From an uncultured Bacilli bacterium (lineage in GTDB: Bacteria; Bacillota_I; Bacilli_A; RF39; UBA660): a DNA stretch of 64,000 nucleotides. The position numbers and the translations under genes are program-made. Below are positions 35,711-43,954 of this stretch, piece after piece. The notes under the pieces are model-generated. The model was not told the DNA's origin. It did not search any database and worked only from the letters and a program-made list of their open reading frames with translations. The number at the start of each line of letters is the position of its first letter. The first letter of the stretch is position 1. The DNA lies in the NCBI GenBank assembly GCA_934095965.1, contig CAKOKR010000001.1, positions 44,980-108,979 of the forward strand. Direction: 5' to 3'.

Positions 35711-37039
35711 ATGTATGAAAATAAAAAAATATTAATTATTGGAGCTGCTAAAAGTGGTATTTCCGTAGCTAAGTTACTTGCAAATAAAAATAATGATATC
35801 ACAATAACAGATTTAAATGATATTGATGAATATAATAAACAATTACTTAAATCGTTAAATATTAAAATAGTTATAACCAATAATCAGGTGGATTTATTAA
35901 ATAATAACTGGGATTTAATTATAAAAAATCCTGCAATAATGTATACAAGTAATATTATAAAACGCTGTAAAGAATTAAATCTTCATGTTGAAAATGAAAT
36001 GGAAGTAGCATATCACTTTTTACCCGAAAATGTTAAGATAATCGGAGTAACTGGTTCAAATGGAAAAACAACAACATGCACAATTCTTTATAAAATACTA
36101 AAAAATGCTGGCTTAAGTGTAGTTCTTGGTGGTAATATTGGTACACCTTTAAGTGAGCTAGTTCCAACCATTAAATCAAATGATATTATTTTACTTGAAA
36201 TAAGTGATCATCAATTATGTGACTTCCATGATTTTAAAACAGATATAAGTATTCTTACAAATATCTGCCCAACACACTTAGATTATCACGGAACTTATGA
36301 ACATTACAAAATGACTAAAAGAAAAATATTTAATAATCATACAACTAGTGATTATGCCATTATTAATAAAGAATCTCTAGATGCATTGGAAGTATCATCT
36401 TATATTCCATCAAAAAAATATTATTTTAGTAGTAAAACAAAAGCAGATGCCTACTATAATAATGGTTTTATCTATCTAAATAATGAATTATACTTAGATG
36501 TAACTAAAATAAAAATAAAGGGTATACATAACTATGAAAATATTATGGCCTCATTACTTGTATGTAACATATTAAATATAAAAAAGGATGTAATAGTAAA
36601 TATTCTAAAAGATTTTAATGGAGTTGAACACCGTTTAGAATATGTTAAAACCGTAAACGGGGTAGAATATTATAATGATACTAAATCAACTAATCCTACC
36701 TCAACAATAACAGCCTTAAAAACTTTTGATAAAAAAATAAATCTTATTCTCGGAGGATTAAATCGTAACCAAGATTATCACGAACTAGACAATTACATGT
36801 CAAATGTTGTAAATATATTTGCAATCGGAGAAACTACCGATATAGTAGGTGACTATGCTAAAAGTATAAATATTCCATGTAAAAAAGAATATACTTTAGA
36901 TAAAGCTATGCAAGATATTAAAAATATTGCTAAAAATGGAGAAATTGTTTTGCTTTCAACTGCATCATCTAGTCAAGATCAATATCCTCATTTCGAAGAT
37001 CGTGGGATAGAATTTAAAAATATAGTTGAAAAATTTTAA
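35711..37039 (+). CDS. murD: UDP-N-acetylmuramoylalanine--D-glutamate ligase
   Basis: MurD adds D-Glu to UDP-MurNAc-L-Ala in the cytosol. The start is the ATG at 35711 with TAGGTGA in front; the upstream GTG is inside that site. The 442-residue protein has the N-terminal nucleotide-sugar domain (GAAKSGISVA), the ATP motif GVTGSNGKTTT (about 113-123), THLDYHGTYEHY, EHRLEYV, and NDTKSTNPTST. It stands alone, not in the usual dcw cluster, which suggests scattered wall genes in this genome. Confidence 0.96.
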   Translation: MYENKKILIIGAAKSGISVAKLLANKNNDITITDLNDIDEYNKQLLKSLNIKIVITNNQVDLLNNNWDLIIKNPAIMYTSNIIKRCKELNLHVENEMEVAYHFLPENVKIIGVTGSNGKTTTCTILYKILKNAGLSVVLGGNIGTPLSELVPTIKSNDIILLEISDHQLCDFHDFKTDISILTNICPTHLDYHGTYEHYKMTKRKIFNNHTTSDYAIINKESLDALEVSSYIPSKKYYFSSKTKADAYYNNGFIYLNNELYLDVTKIKIKGIHNYENIMASLLVCNILNIKKDVIVNILKDFNGVEHRLEYVKTVNGVEYYNDTKSTNPTSTITALKTFDKKINLILGGLNRNQDYHELDNYMSNVVNIFAIGETTDIVGDYAKSINIPCKKEYTLDKAMQDIKNIAKNGEIVLLSTASSSQDQYPHFEDRGIEFKNIVEKF

Positions 37040-37091
37040 ATAAAAAGTTATAATTGTTATATAGTAAATAGAATAAAGAGAGGTTGATAAC

Positions 37092-38456
37092 ATGAATGGA
37101 CAAAATCCAAATGAATTAAATAACCAAAATAATTTAACTGGGACACCCCTTGGTGCCACATCTTTAGGTGGGATAAATCCCAATCCAGTACCAAATCCAA
37201 GACCAATGCCTAACCCAGAACCAGAAAGTCTAGACTTAGGAACACCACAACCATTACCTAATGTAAATGGAAGTGTAAATCCTACAGTAACACCTGTAAA
37301 CAACGTAGCTCCACAAGCTCAACCAATACCAGGTACTGAAGGAACTCCATCCCCACAGTTTAGCAACTTAACAGCAAATACTGTGGGAATAAATTCAGGA
37401 AACTTAAATAATAATTTTGTGTCTCCCCAAAAAATAGATAACATCGGAGTAATTCCTCCAACAGGTAATGAACCAAGTAAAAAGGCTAAAAAACCAATGA
37501 GTAAAGTATTATTCACTGTTATAATTTTGTTACTTATCGCTGGTGTTGCATACGGAGTATATTACTTCTTATCTCAAAGTAAAAAAGTAAAACTTGAAGG
37601 CAAAACTGTAAACATTGACCTAGGTAGCACTTTATCAACAAACATTAACGATTACTTTACAATTAAAACTGGTTCAGCTAGTTTATGTAACACTGTAAAT
37701 ATTAAAAATGTTGATACAAAAACTCCAGGTTCATACAAAGTAACAGTAACTTGTGGAAAAGATACATTTACATCAACTGTAGTTATCAGTGACAAACAAG
37801 CACCAACGATTAGTTTAAAACCTGTATTTAAAACAGTAAATGATACAATTACAATAAATGATTTTGTTATCAGTTGTACAGATGCATCAAAATGTACAAC
37901 AACATTTAAAGATGAAGCTAGTGTAACTAACTACTTACAAACAGCAAGCAACAAAGCTATTGCTATAACTATTAATGCTAAAGATGATGTAGGTAATGAA
38001 CAAGATTACAACATAGATTTATATGTAATGCCATACAAATTATTTAGATTCATTAATTGTGAAAGTCAATCAAACGCATCACAAGGATACAAAGCAACAA
38101 AAACCGTAAGTGACATTATTCCAACTGGAACAAATGAAGAAGGAAGTCCAGTATTCATGGGAGTTGCTCGTCGTGATTATAAATATGTATTCGAAGATGA
38201 ACAAGAATATCAAAATGTTGTCGGTAAAAAGGATGCAACAATTACATTTGATAATATCACAGGTATTGCATACTATAATGATACAACTAAAACTTTAACA
38301 ATATCTACGGATTTACCACTTGCAACACTACAAAGTGAAAACAATAGTGTATTCCCAACAACATTCGTAGAAATTCAAAGTTTATACAAAGATACTAAAT
38401 CATATTCATGTTCATATGATCAAACATATCCAGTATTAGAAAGTGAAGAAAATTAA
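37092..38456 (+). CDS. Single-pass membrane protein with Pro/Asn-rich cytosolic region and Ig-like outer part
   Basis: The 454-residue protein begins with a low-complexity Asn/Pro/Gly-rich region (about 1-135). One transmembrane helix follows (about 139-162), then an extracellular part with Ig-like segments (TKTPGSYKVTVTCGKDTFTSTV near residue 210) and paired Cys. The topology is intracellular disordered tail outside-in, as in some wall-sensing or envelope proteins of this group. No enzyme motif is seen. GAGAGG precedes the start. Confidence 0.55.
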   Translation: MNGQNPNELNNQNNLTGTPLGATSLGGINPNPVPNPRPMPNPEPESLDLGTPQPLPNVNGSVNPTVTPVNNVAPQAQPIPGTEGTPSPQFSNLTANTVGINSGNLNNNFVSPQKIDNIGVIPPTGNEPSKKAKKPMSKVLFTVIILLLIAGVAYGVYYFLSQSKKVKLEGKTVNIDLGSTLSTNINDYFTIKTGSASLCNTVNIKNVDTKTPGSYKVTVTCGKDTFTSTVVISDKQAPTISLKPVFKTVNDTITINDFVISCTDASKCTTTFKDEASVTNYLQTASNKAIAITINAKDDVGNEQDYNIDLYVMPYKLFRFINCESQSNASQGYKATKTVSDIIPTGTNEEGSPVFMGVARRDYKYVFEDEQEYQNVVGKKDATITFDNITGIAYYNDTTKTLTISTDLPLATLQSENNSVFPTTFVEIQSLYKDTKSYSCSYDQTYPVLESEEN

Positions 38457-38472
38457 TTCTTCATTTTTTTTG
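38444..38472 (+). terminator. Terminator overlapping the end of the 37092 gene
   Basis: TGAAGAA (38444-38450) pairs with TTCTTCA (38457-38463), then eight T. The stop codon lies in the loop. Confidence 0.8.
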
Positions 38473-38539
38473 AAAAAATTTTTCAAAAACTAATGACTTT
38501 TTCTTCCATAATTGATACAATAAAGGTGGGTGTTGAAAA

Positions 38540-39295
38540 ATGAAATTAATAAAAAAACTAGTGATGTATATTTGCGTAGCATTAATCGTCGGATTAATAT
38601 GTTTTACATTTTCAAAAACATTTGCATTTAAAAGTAGTGATAATAATACTATACCTGAAATAGATTCAAATTTAATAAATAAATTATATACTTATTTACC
38701 ATCAAAAGAAATAGGTAATACTCAAACTTTATATAATACATATTACTTAACAATTAATAATATTAGTTATATAACTCAAGGCTTAATGACTTATAACTAC
38801 ATGTTAAATAATGACGAATTTAAATTAAAAACAGTACCTGAAGAAGAAAAAAATAATCTAAATATCGAAGGAAACATATTATATAAAATAACAAAAGAAG
38901 ATTTTATAAATGCTTTAACATACATTTTTGGTACTAACAAAAGATATTTTGATACAGATTTTACTATTAATAGTAAATTAAAAGCTAAATTCAAAAATGA
39001 CAATTATTACATATATGAAGAAAACTCTATAGATAACATCATATATTTTAAAGGACTTCAATCATATACCGTAACAGATAACAGAGAAACAATTAAATTA
39101 ATTGAATATTATCTAAGATGTAATACAGAAACTAAAGAGTGTTTTGATAAAGAAGGAAGTGATACTCCGGTATCATACATAAGATATAGTGAAAATTTAG
39201 ATATAAACAGTATTAAAGATAAAATAAAACAATATGAACATGTTTTCAAATATGAAAGTGATCATTATATTTGGTCAAGTACTCAAGGTATTTAA
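38540..39295 (+). CDS. Membrane-anchored or secreted protein of unknown function
   Basis: A 251-residue protein with an N-terminal signal/anchor helix (about 5-25) and an extracellular domain with NNISYITQGLMTYNYML and a CNTETKECFD loop (two Cys). No family is recognised. The AGGTGGG ribosome site precedes the ATG. The next gene (39319) follows at 23 bases without terminator, so they are likely co-transcribed. Confidence 0.5.
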   Translation: MKLIKKLVMYICVALIVGLICFTFSKTFAFKSSDNNTIPEIDSNLINKLYTYLPSKEIGNTQTLYNTYYLTINNISYITQGLMTYNYMLNNDEFKLKTVPEEEKNNLNIEGNILYKITKEDFINALTYIFGTNKRYFDTDFTINSKLKAKFKNDNYYIYEENSIDNIIYFKGLQSYTVTDNRETIKLIEYYLRCNTETKECFDKEGSDTPVSYIRYSENLDINSIKDKIKQYEHVFKYESDHYIWSSTQGI

Positions 39296-39318
39296 CTAAA
39301 TAAACAGGGAGGTTTAAA

Positions 39319-40326
39319 ATGAATTTAGAAAATGATTTATATAGTATTTGCTATGATATACTAACTATTATGGTAGAAAATCTTGAAGTTAAGCATGAAT
39401 CTGACTTAAGCCAAGTTGGTAGTGAAATTCTAGATTTACTTACTAATAATCAAAGTAACTTAAATCAAGATTTAAAAAAACTATTCGGAGATTATGAAAT
39501 AAGCAATATCCAAGATATGAAAAAAATAATGTTATTAATGATACCATCTAAATCTTACATTAATCTTTATTATGATAAATTAAAAGGTATAGATAACCCA
39601 GATAATGAAGAATTACTTATGTTTTTAGATACACTAGATTATAGTGATATATTTAATTTATTTTATAGTGATGATTTAGAACTTGTATATAATCTAATTG
39701 ATTGTTTTATTGATTATACCAAAAGACCATATATATTTGAAAACTTAAGTAAAGAAGAAGTAATCAATCATAAACTTACAAAAAAAATATTAGAATTAAA
39801 TCCATTCGAAGTATTAAATCTCGGAGATTATATACCTAAGAAAATGTTAATTAATTCTGAAGTATGCATTCAAAGCTTCTTAGATATCTATGATAAATCA
39901 TTATCTACCTCAATAAATGATTTAGAATTTTCATACAACTTCATGGATAATGTTAAAGAATATTTCTTAAATGATACAGAAAAAATAAATATCTTTATTC
40001 AATATGCTATAGCAAATATTTATGAAACATTAATTACTTATAAAAATAGTAAAGATCCATTACTAAAAGATTATTATGATTTAATTAATGTTTTTGAAAA
40101 CTATGATTTAAAAACAATTATATTTCAATTTCTAAATAATTCTGAATTTAGAAGTAGAGTAATAGAATGTTTTGTATTATGTAATGATTCTTTAGTAAAC
40201 GGAGATTTAATATGTAAAAGAAATGTATATAAAGATGTAGGTAATATTAAAACATTAAAAAGATTAAATCCATTTTATATTGAAGAAGAAATTGTATTTA
40301 ATAAAATGAAAGAGACTAGTCGTTAG
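39319..40326 (+). CDS. Helical cytosolic protein of unknown function
   Basis: The 335-residue protein has no signal or membrane helix. It is Leu/Asp/Asn-rich and predicted helical throughout, with short repeats such as LDTLDYSDIFNLFY and LINVFENYDLKTI. No motif points to catalysis. GGGAGG precedes the start. Its last 11 bases overlap the end of the sortase gene on the other strand. Confidence 0.5.
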   Translation: MNLENDLYSICYDILTIMVENLEVKHESDLSQVGSEILDLLTNNQSNLNQDLKKLFGDYEISNIQDMKKIMLLMIPSKSYINLYYDKLKGIDNPDNEELLMFLDTLDYSDIFNLFYSDDLELVYNLIDCFIDYTKRPYIFENLSKEEVINHKLTKKILELNPFEVLNLGDYIPKKMLINSEVCIQSFLDIYDKSLSTSINDLEFSYNFMDNVKEYFLNDTEKINIFIQYAIANIYETLITYKNSKDPLLKDYYDLINVFENYDLKTIIFQFLNNSEFRSRVIECFVLCNDSLVNGDLICKRNVYKDVGNIKTLKRLNPFYIEEEIVFNKMKETSR

Positions 40327-40334
40327 TCTCTTTT
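40309..40334. terminator. Bidirectional terminator in overlapping gene ends
   Basis: AAAGAGACTA (40309-40318) pairs with TAGTCTCTTT (40324-40333). Both stop codons (plus 40324-40326, minus 40316-40318) are inside it. Confidence 0.85.
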
Positions 40335-41890
40335 AATAATACTGCATGTACAACATATTTATTATATTCATCAGCACATGTTGATAAAGTAAGTATTTTA
40401 TCAGATTCATTTAAATCTATTTTAAAATCATATATACTTCGCATCGTTATTAAATTATACATATCCATTTTAGCTTCATTATCTGGGAATATTACTTTTA
40501 AATAATCAACAGTTGTTTTAATTTTATAAATAGAAAATATTTTATAATGTAGTGTTTCATATAAAGTTTTTAAAGTAATTATTTGATTATCTGGATTAGT
40601 ATACCAATTATATCTCATTGCATTTTGAAGGGTACCAAACATAACACCACTATAATATCTATTATGAGCATATATAATAACATTATCACTTAAAACATTA
40701 ACATCACTTCGATAATCCATAAATACCCAGCCATTTTTATCTTCTTCAAAATTAATATTATGTTTTAAATAATAACTATTATTACTTGTTTGAACAACTG
40801 GATAGTCTATATTTGTGTTATTAACTTTAATCCAAGCAACAGTCTCAGGATTTACATTATAAGCACCAGCTACATCTTCATTAATAACTTTCCTTTGATT
40901 ATTTTTTTCATCTTGAATTTTTTCAATAATAGCATCACTTCCATTAATACTTATTACTTCACTTAATTTATTTTGAATCTTTTCAACTTTTTTCATTGAT
41001 GAATAATTATCATAAAACACATAAGCAAATGTAAATGTTATAATTAATATAATAATATAACCACATGTTTTTAAAATACTATTGTTAGCTTGTTTCATTA
41101 TATTGTTATTTATATATTCATTACTATATTCTAACCTAAAATATATTTTATATCTTTTACTTTTCTTTTTATTAAAGTTCTTTAAATAATTTATTACTTC
41201 TTCATCACTAATATTATCATGAATTATTATTTTTATATTCTTTTTGTTATTTTTTCTTAAAGTATTAACAATAAACTCTAAATCATTTTTGTTAACAGAT
41301 GATACATTTATTGTTTTTAAGTACTTATTTATTTTACAAAAGGCATTAAAGTCTTCGATATCTTGATTATCCATTGGTAAATCAATTTGTAAAGTCATCT
41401 TATAAAATAGGGAAGAGAATACACTTAAATTATTTTGTATCATAAAGTTAGATAAATAAAGTATTTCATTTCTAGATTCAATTAATATATGATATTTATC
41501 TAAGTATTCAATCATAAATGGTTGCAAATTATAACAGTTAACATTTTTAATATTACTTTTTGCAATCATTTCACAAAAAGAAAAAGTTAATTGACTTTCT
41601 TCTTTAAATATAAGATTAATTATTTGTTTATTATTTTTAATTAAATTCAAAACTATTTTAGCAAAATCAAATTTTTCTATACAAATAGTGTCAATATTAT
41701 AATCATTTGTAAGTTCATTAATAAATGAGCTAACGATTTTTTGATTTTGTACTAAATAGTCACTAGAAAAGATTAGTTCATTACAACTAATTACATTTGT
41801 GTTAAGAATTTCCTTATATTCACTGGATAATTTAGTACGTTCTTTAACCACTAAAGTGTTGTTTTGTATCTTAAATAATAATTTTTTCAT
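40316..41890 (-). CDS. Class B-like sortase with a large unknown N-terminal cytosolic domain
   Basis: The 524-residue protein has a ~270-residue N-terminal region of unknown fold, one transmembrane helix (about 272-293), and a C-terminal sortase domain: VAWIKVNNTNIDYPVVQ, GWVFMDYR, YAHNRYYSGVMF with the catalytic His (about 409), and TLSTC with the catalytic Cys (about 505). The catalytic Arg position after TLSTC reads NKYVVHA, so Lys replaces Arg and the loop is about four residues shorter than in S. aureus SrtB. Ordinary class B sortases are near 250 residues, so the extra N-terminal part is notable. The gene is divergent from its likely substrate at 42024. Confidence 0.82.
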   Translation of the reverse strand: MKKLLFKIQNNTLVVKERTKLSSEYKEILNTNVISCNELIFSSDYLVQNQKIVSSFINELTNDYNIDTICIEKFDFAKIVLNLIKNNKQIINLIFKEESQLTFSFCEMIAKSNIKNVNCYNLQPFMIEYLDKYHILIESRNEILYLSNFMIQNNLSVFSSLFYKMTLQIDLPMDNQDIEDFNAFCKINKYLKTINVSSVNKNDLEFIVNTLRKNNKKNIKIIIHDNISDEEVINYLKNFNKKKSKRYKIYFRLEYSNEYINNNIMKQANNSILKTCGYIIILIITFTFAYVFYDNYSSMKKVEKIQNKLSEVISINGSDAIIEKIQDEKNNQRKVINEDVAGAYNVNPETVAWIKVNNTNIDYPVVQTSNNSYYLKHNINFEEDKNGWVFMDYRSDVNVLSDNVIIYAHNRYYSGVMFGTLQNAMRYNWYTNPDNQIITLKTLYETLHYKIFSIYKIKTTVDYLKVIFPDNEAKMDMYNLITMRSIYDFKIDLNESDKILTLSTCADEYNKYVVHAVLLKETND

Positions 41891-42023
41891 ATGATCAATC
41901 CTCGTATGTTATATTATTATAATATCACAAATTTACACTTTTTAATATATTTTTATAAAAAATATGTTGTTTTTTGTATTTTTATGATATAATTTAGACA
42001 TAATAAAGATAGGAGAGATGATA

Positions 42024-42569
42024 GTGTTGAAAAAATTATTAGGTGTTATAGCATTAAGTATGGTATTACTATTACCTGTAAAAGCTGGTGCTGCTACAAT
42101 TAATCCAAAATGTGATAAGAGCTGTCCAACTGAAAATGGTAAATGTACATCAGTATGTACAATATCTGTTGCTGGTAATACAGGTTCTTTAACAGAATTT
42201 AAAGCAACATTAGAAATAGTTGGTGATGGTGTAACAGTTACAAAAATAACTCCAGGTACTGGATGGACTAATTTAACTGCATCAACTACAGGAAAAAGTA
42301 TTCCATTAGATTTTCTTGCTTCAACTGCTGTTACAACATCTGACTTTGTACTTGCAACAATTAATCTAGAACTTGAAAGTTCAGCAACTAATTGTAGTTT
42401 GAAACTTTCAAACCCATCAGTAGGTACAGAAGTAACTACAGTTATTAAAACCACTACAGAAACTAAAACTGGAGCAACATTACCACTTGCAATTATTGCT
42501 TGCGGTGCAGTTGTAGCAGTAGTTATCTATGGTGCAACAAAGAAAAATAAAAAAATGTATAAAATATAA
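42024..42569 (+). CDS. Secreted, likely sortase-anchored protein with ETKTGA sorting signal
   Basis: The start is the GTG at 42024 (or the TTG at 42027); GGAGAG at 42012-42017 touches an earlier in-frame ATG, making that one unlikely. The ~180-residue product has a signal peptide (cleavage near AGA-AT), a Cys cluster (CDKSCP...CTSVC), and a ~100-residue beta-rich domain like cohesin or DUF-type folds (GVTVTKITPGTGW). It ends TETKTGATLPLAII-helix-KKNKK, the shape of a sorting signal in which ETKTG stands where NPQTG/NPKTG is usual for sortase B. A sortase gene lies next to it. Confidence 0.65.
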   Translation: MLKKLLGVIALSMVLLLPVKAGAATINPKCDKSCPTENGKCTSVCTISVAGNTGSLTEFKATLEIVGDGVTVTKITPGTGWTNLTASTTGKSIPLDFLASTAVTTSDFVLATINLELESSATNCSLKLSNPSVGTEVTTVIKTTTETKTGATLPLAIIACGAVVAVVIYGATKKNKKMYKI

Positions 42570-42587
42570 CAATATAACAAAATTTTT

Positions 42588-42617
42588 AACAGTCTTGGAA
42601 ACAAGATTGTTTTTTTA
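42588..42617 (+). terminator. Terminator of the sortase substrate gene
   Basis: AACAGTCTTG (42588-42597) pairs with CAAGATTGTT (42602-42611) with one wobble, followed by T bases to 42617. Confidence 0.8.
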
Positions 42618-42757
42618 TGAACTAAAAAAGAATATATCATAAAGGGATAAAATTTTTGTATTTTCATGTTGATATATTCTTTACCTTTTTCTTCATCTTT
42701 AGTAATGGCATAAACATCTGATCTACTTAAAAGATAATTATCAAGTTGTGTAAATTT
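42615..42757 (-). pseudogene. Decayed tail, in frame after the stop of the Rpn-like gene
   Basis: Directly after the TAA of the 42758-43609 gene the same minus-strand frame stays open for some 45 codons. It reads DNYLLSRSDVYAITKDEEKGKEYI, which resembles DSKIIDACAMAKDEGKIEGK in the intact gene. It looks like a partial tandem copy or the remains of a second Rpn-type gene. It has no start codon of its own. Confidence 0.4.
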
Positions 42758-43609
42758 TTATAACACAGTGTTCATATAACGTTTTACTTCTTTTACAGGC
42801 ATATTTAATATTTTTGCAATTTTTTCACAAGATAATGATTTGCCAAAAGCTTGAATCATTTTTACTCTTTCATTTGTTTTTCCTTCGATTTTACCTTCAT
42901 CTTTAGCCATAGCACAAGCATCAATTATTTTACTATCATCATGCATTCTAAAGTGATTAAATTCAGGATCATTACAAAAATCTTTAACTACTTCAATTGA
43001 ACTCATAAATAACTCATCTCCTTCCGCTACTTCTTCCATTTCTTCATAGCTATTTGCTAGAATAAATCTACACCACTGATTTAATCTTTGTTTACGTTTA
43101 GTATACTCTTTTTCTGGAGTTTTGTCAAGCCTAATTAACACTACATCAATTAAATCATTAAGTAATATTTTTGAAGTAAATTGATTTCTAAATTGATAAC
43201 TATTTAAAAAACTATTATTTTCTAAAAATTTATTGGTAATTAAGTTAATACTTGTTACTTTGTGAGAATTATTAAAAGATTCTTGTTTCTTTAATTGATG
43301 CGAATAAAGCCATGATGCATAAGTAACAGATTTCTTTAACTGAGTAGTACCAAAGTAATTATAAAGTTCAATATTATACATTTCATTATTAGATAAAACG
43401 ATAAAGACATCTAAATAATAATCATGATGGTTAACGTTATCACTTTGAAGAAATTTTTGCGGAGTTACCTCAACACTTTTAACGCGAAGAGGGGAGCCAC
43501 AATACAGAAGATAAGCATTAACAAAATCTTCGGCATACTTAGGAATTGACATAAGCTTCTTAAAAACCAAATCAGTAGTAAGACTTAAAAAGTTTAATTT
43601 TGTTTCCAT
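42758..43609 (-). CDS. Rpn/PD-(D/E)XK nuclease family (transposase-like) protein
   Basis: The start is placed at 43609, where AGGAGG is 8 bases before ATG; 33 upstream bases are also open. The 283-residue product matches the Rpn/PF12784-type family: LTTDLVFKKLMS at the N-terminus, YYLDVFIVLSNNEMYNIELYNYF as the nuclease core, and a C-terminal helix-turn-helix-like CEKIAKILNMPVKEVKRYM. The core normally reads IEMQ; here it is IELY, so the catalytic Q is replaced and activity is uncertain. Such genes occur in many copies in gut Firmicutes and are linked to RecA-independent recombination. It is not in an IS. Confidence 0.75.
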   Translation of the reverse strand: METKLNFLSLTTDLVFKKLMSIPKYAEDFVNAYLLYCGSPLRVKSVEVTPQKFLQSDNVNHHDYYLDVFIVLSNNEMYNIELYNYFGTTQLKKSVTYASWLYSHQLKKQESFNNSHKVTSINLITNKFLENNSFLNSYQFRNQFTSKILLNDLIDVVLIRLDKTPEKEYTKRKQRLNQWCRFILANSYEEMEEVAEGDELFMSSIEVVKDFCNDPEFNHFRMHDDSKIIDACAMAKDEGKIEGKTNERVKMIQAFGKSLSCEKIAKILNMPVKEVKRYMNTVL

Positions 43610-43696
43610 ATATTTTCCTCCTGTTCTTTTTATCCCTTTCATTATGTATATTTCCTTTTTTTAAAAAATTTTGAAAAAAATTTTCTGAAATTTGCG

Positions 43697-43732
43697 ATTT
43701 TTCCCATACATCTGGGAAAAAATAATTTTTTT
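43697..43732 (+). terminator. Orphan terminator-like hairpin
   Basis: ATTTTTCCCA (43697-43706) pairs with TGGGAAAAAAT (43713-43723), then T bases to 43732. The nearest plus-strand gene upstream ends more than 1 kb away, so it may end a short unseen transcript or antisense RNA. Confidence 0.5.
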
Positions 43733-43899
43733 ATGTATAAAGATACAATGTAAAATATTGTAAACGATGTAAAGCAAATGATAAAGAAACGTAAATAAAA
43801 ACTGTGATTTTACATTAAAAATAAAATTTGTTACTTAATTAAAAATAATTGATAAAACAAAAAAATAACCAAAATATAACATAATTGCAATAAATTTGT

Positions 43900-43927
43900 T
43901 TGAAATATTATTTTTTTGTGGTAAAAT
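43900..43927 (+). promoter_or_regulatory. lysS promoter with extended -10
   Basis: TTGAAA (43900-43905) and TAAAAT (43922-43927), 16 bases apart; TGTGG before the -10 gives the extended form. It lies 27 bases before the start. Confidence 0.6.
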
Positions 43928-43954
43928 AAATAACAAAGAAATGGGTGATTAAAT

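Larger units (their letters stand above)
43610..43954. other. Gene-free stretch between rpn and lysS
   Basis: This 345-base stretch has no supported gene. It contains the rpn ribosome site, runs of A and T with AAAATTTT palindromes, a terminator-like hairpin (43697-43732), an A-rich tract with no clear signals (43740-43880), and the lysS promoter (43900-43927). Confidence 0.7.

Noticed and set aside
41942..42454. 170-codon minus-strand frame opposite the sortase substrate gene
   Set aside because: The plus strand has the signal peptide, ribosome site and sorting signal; the minus frame is a shadow of it.
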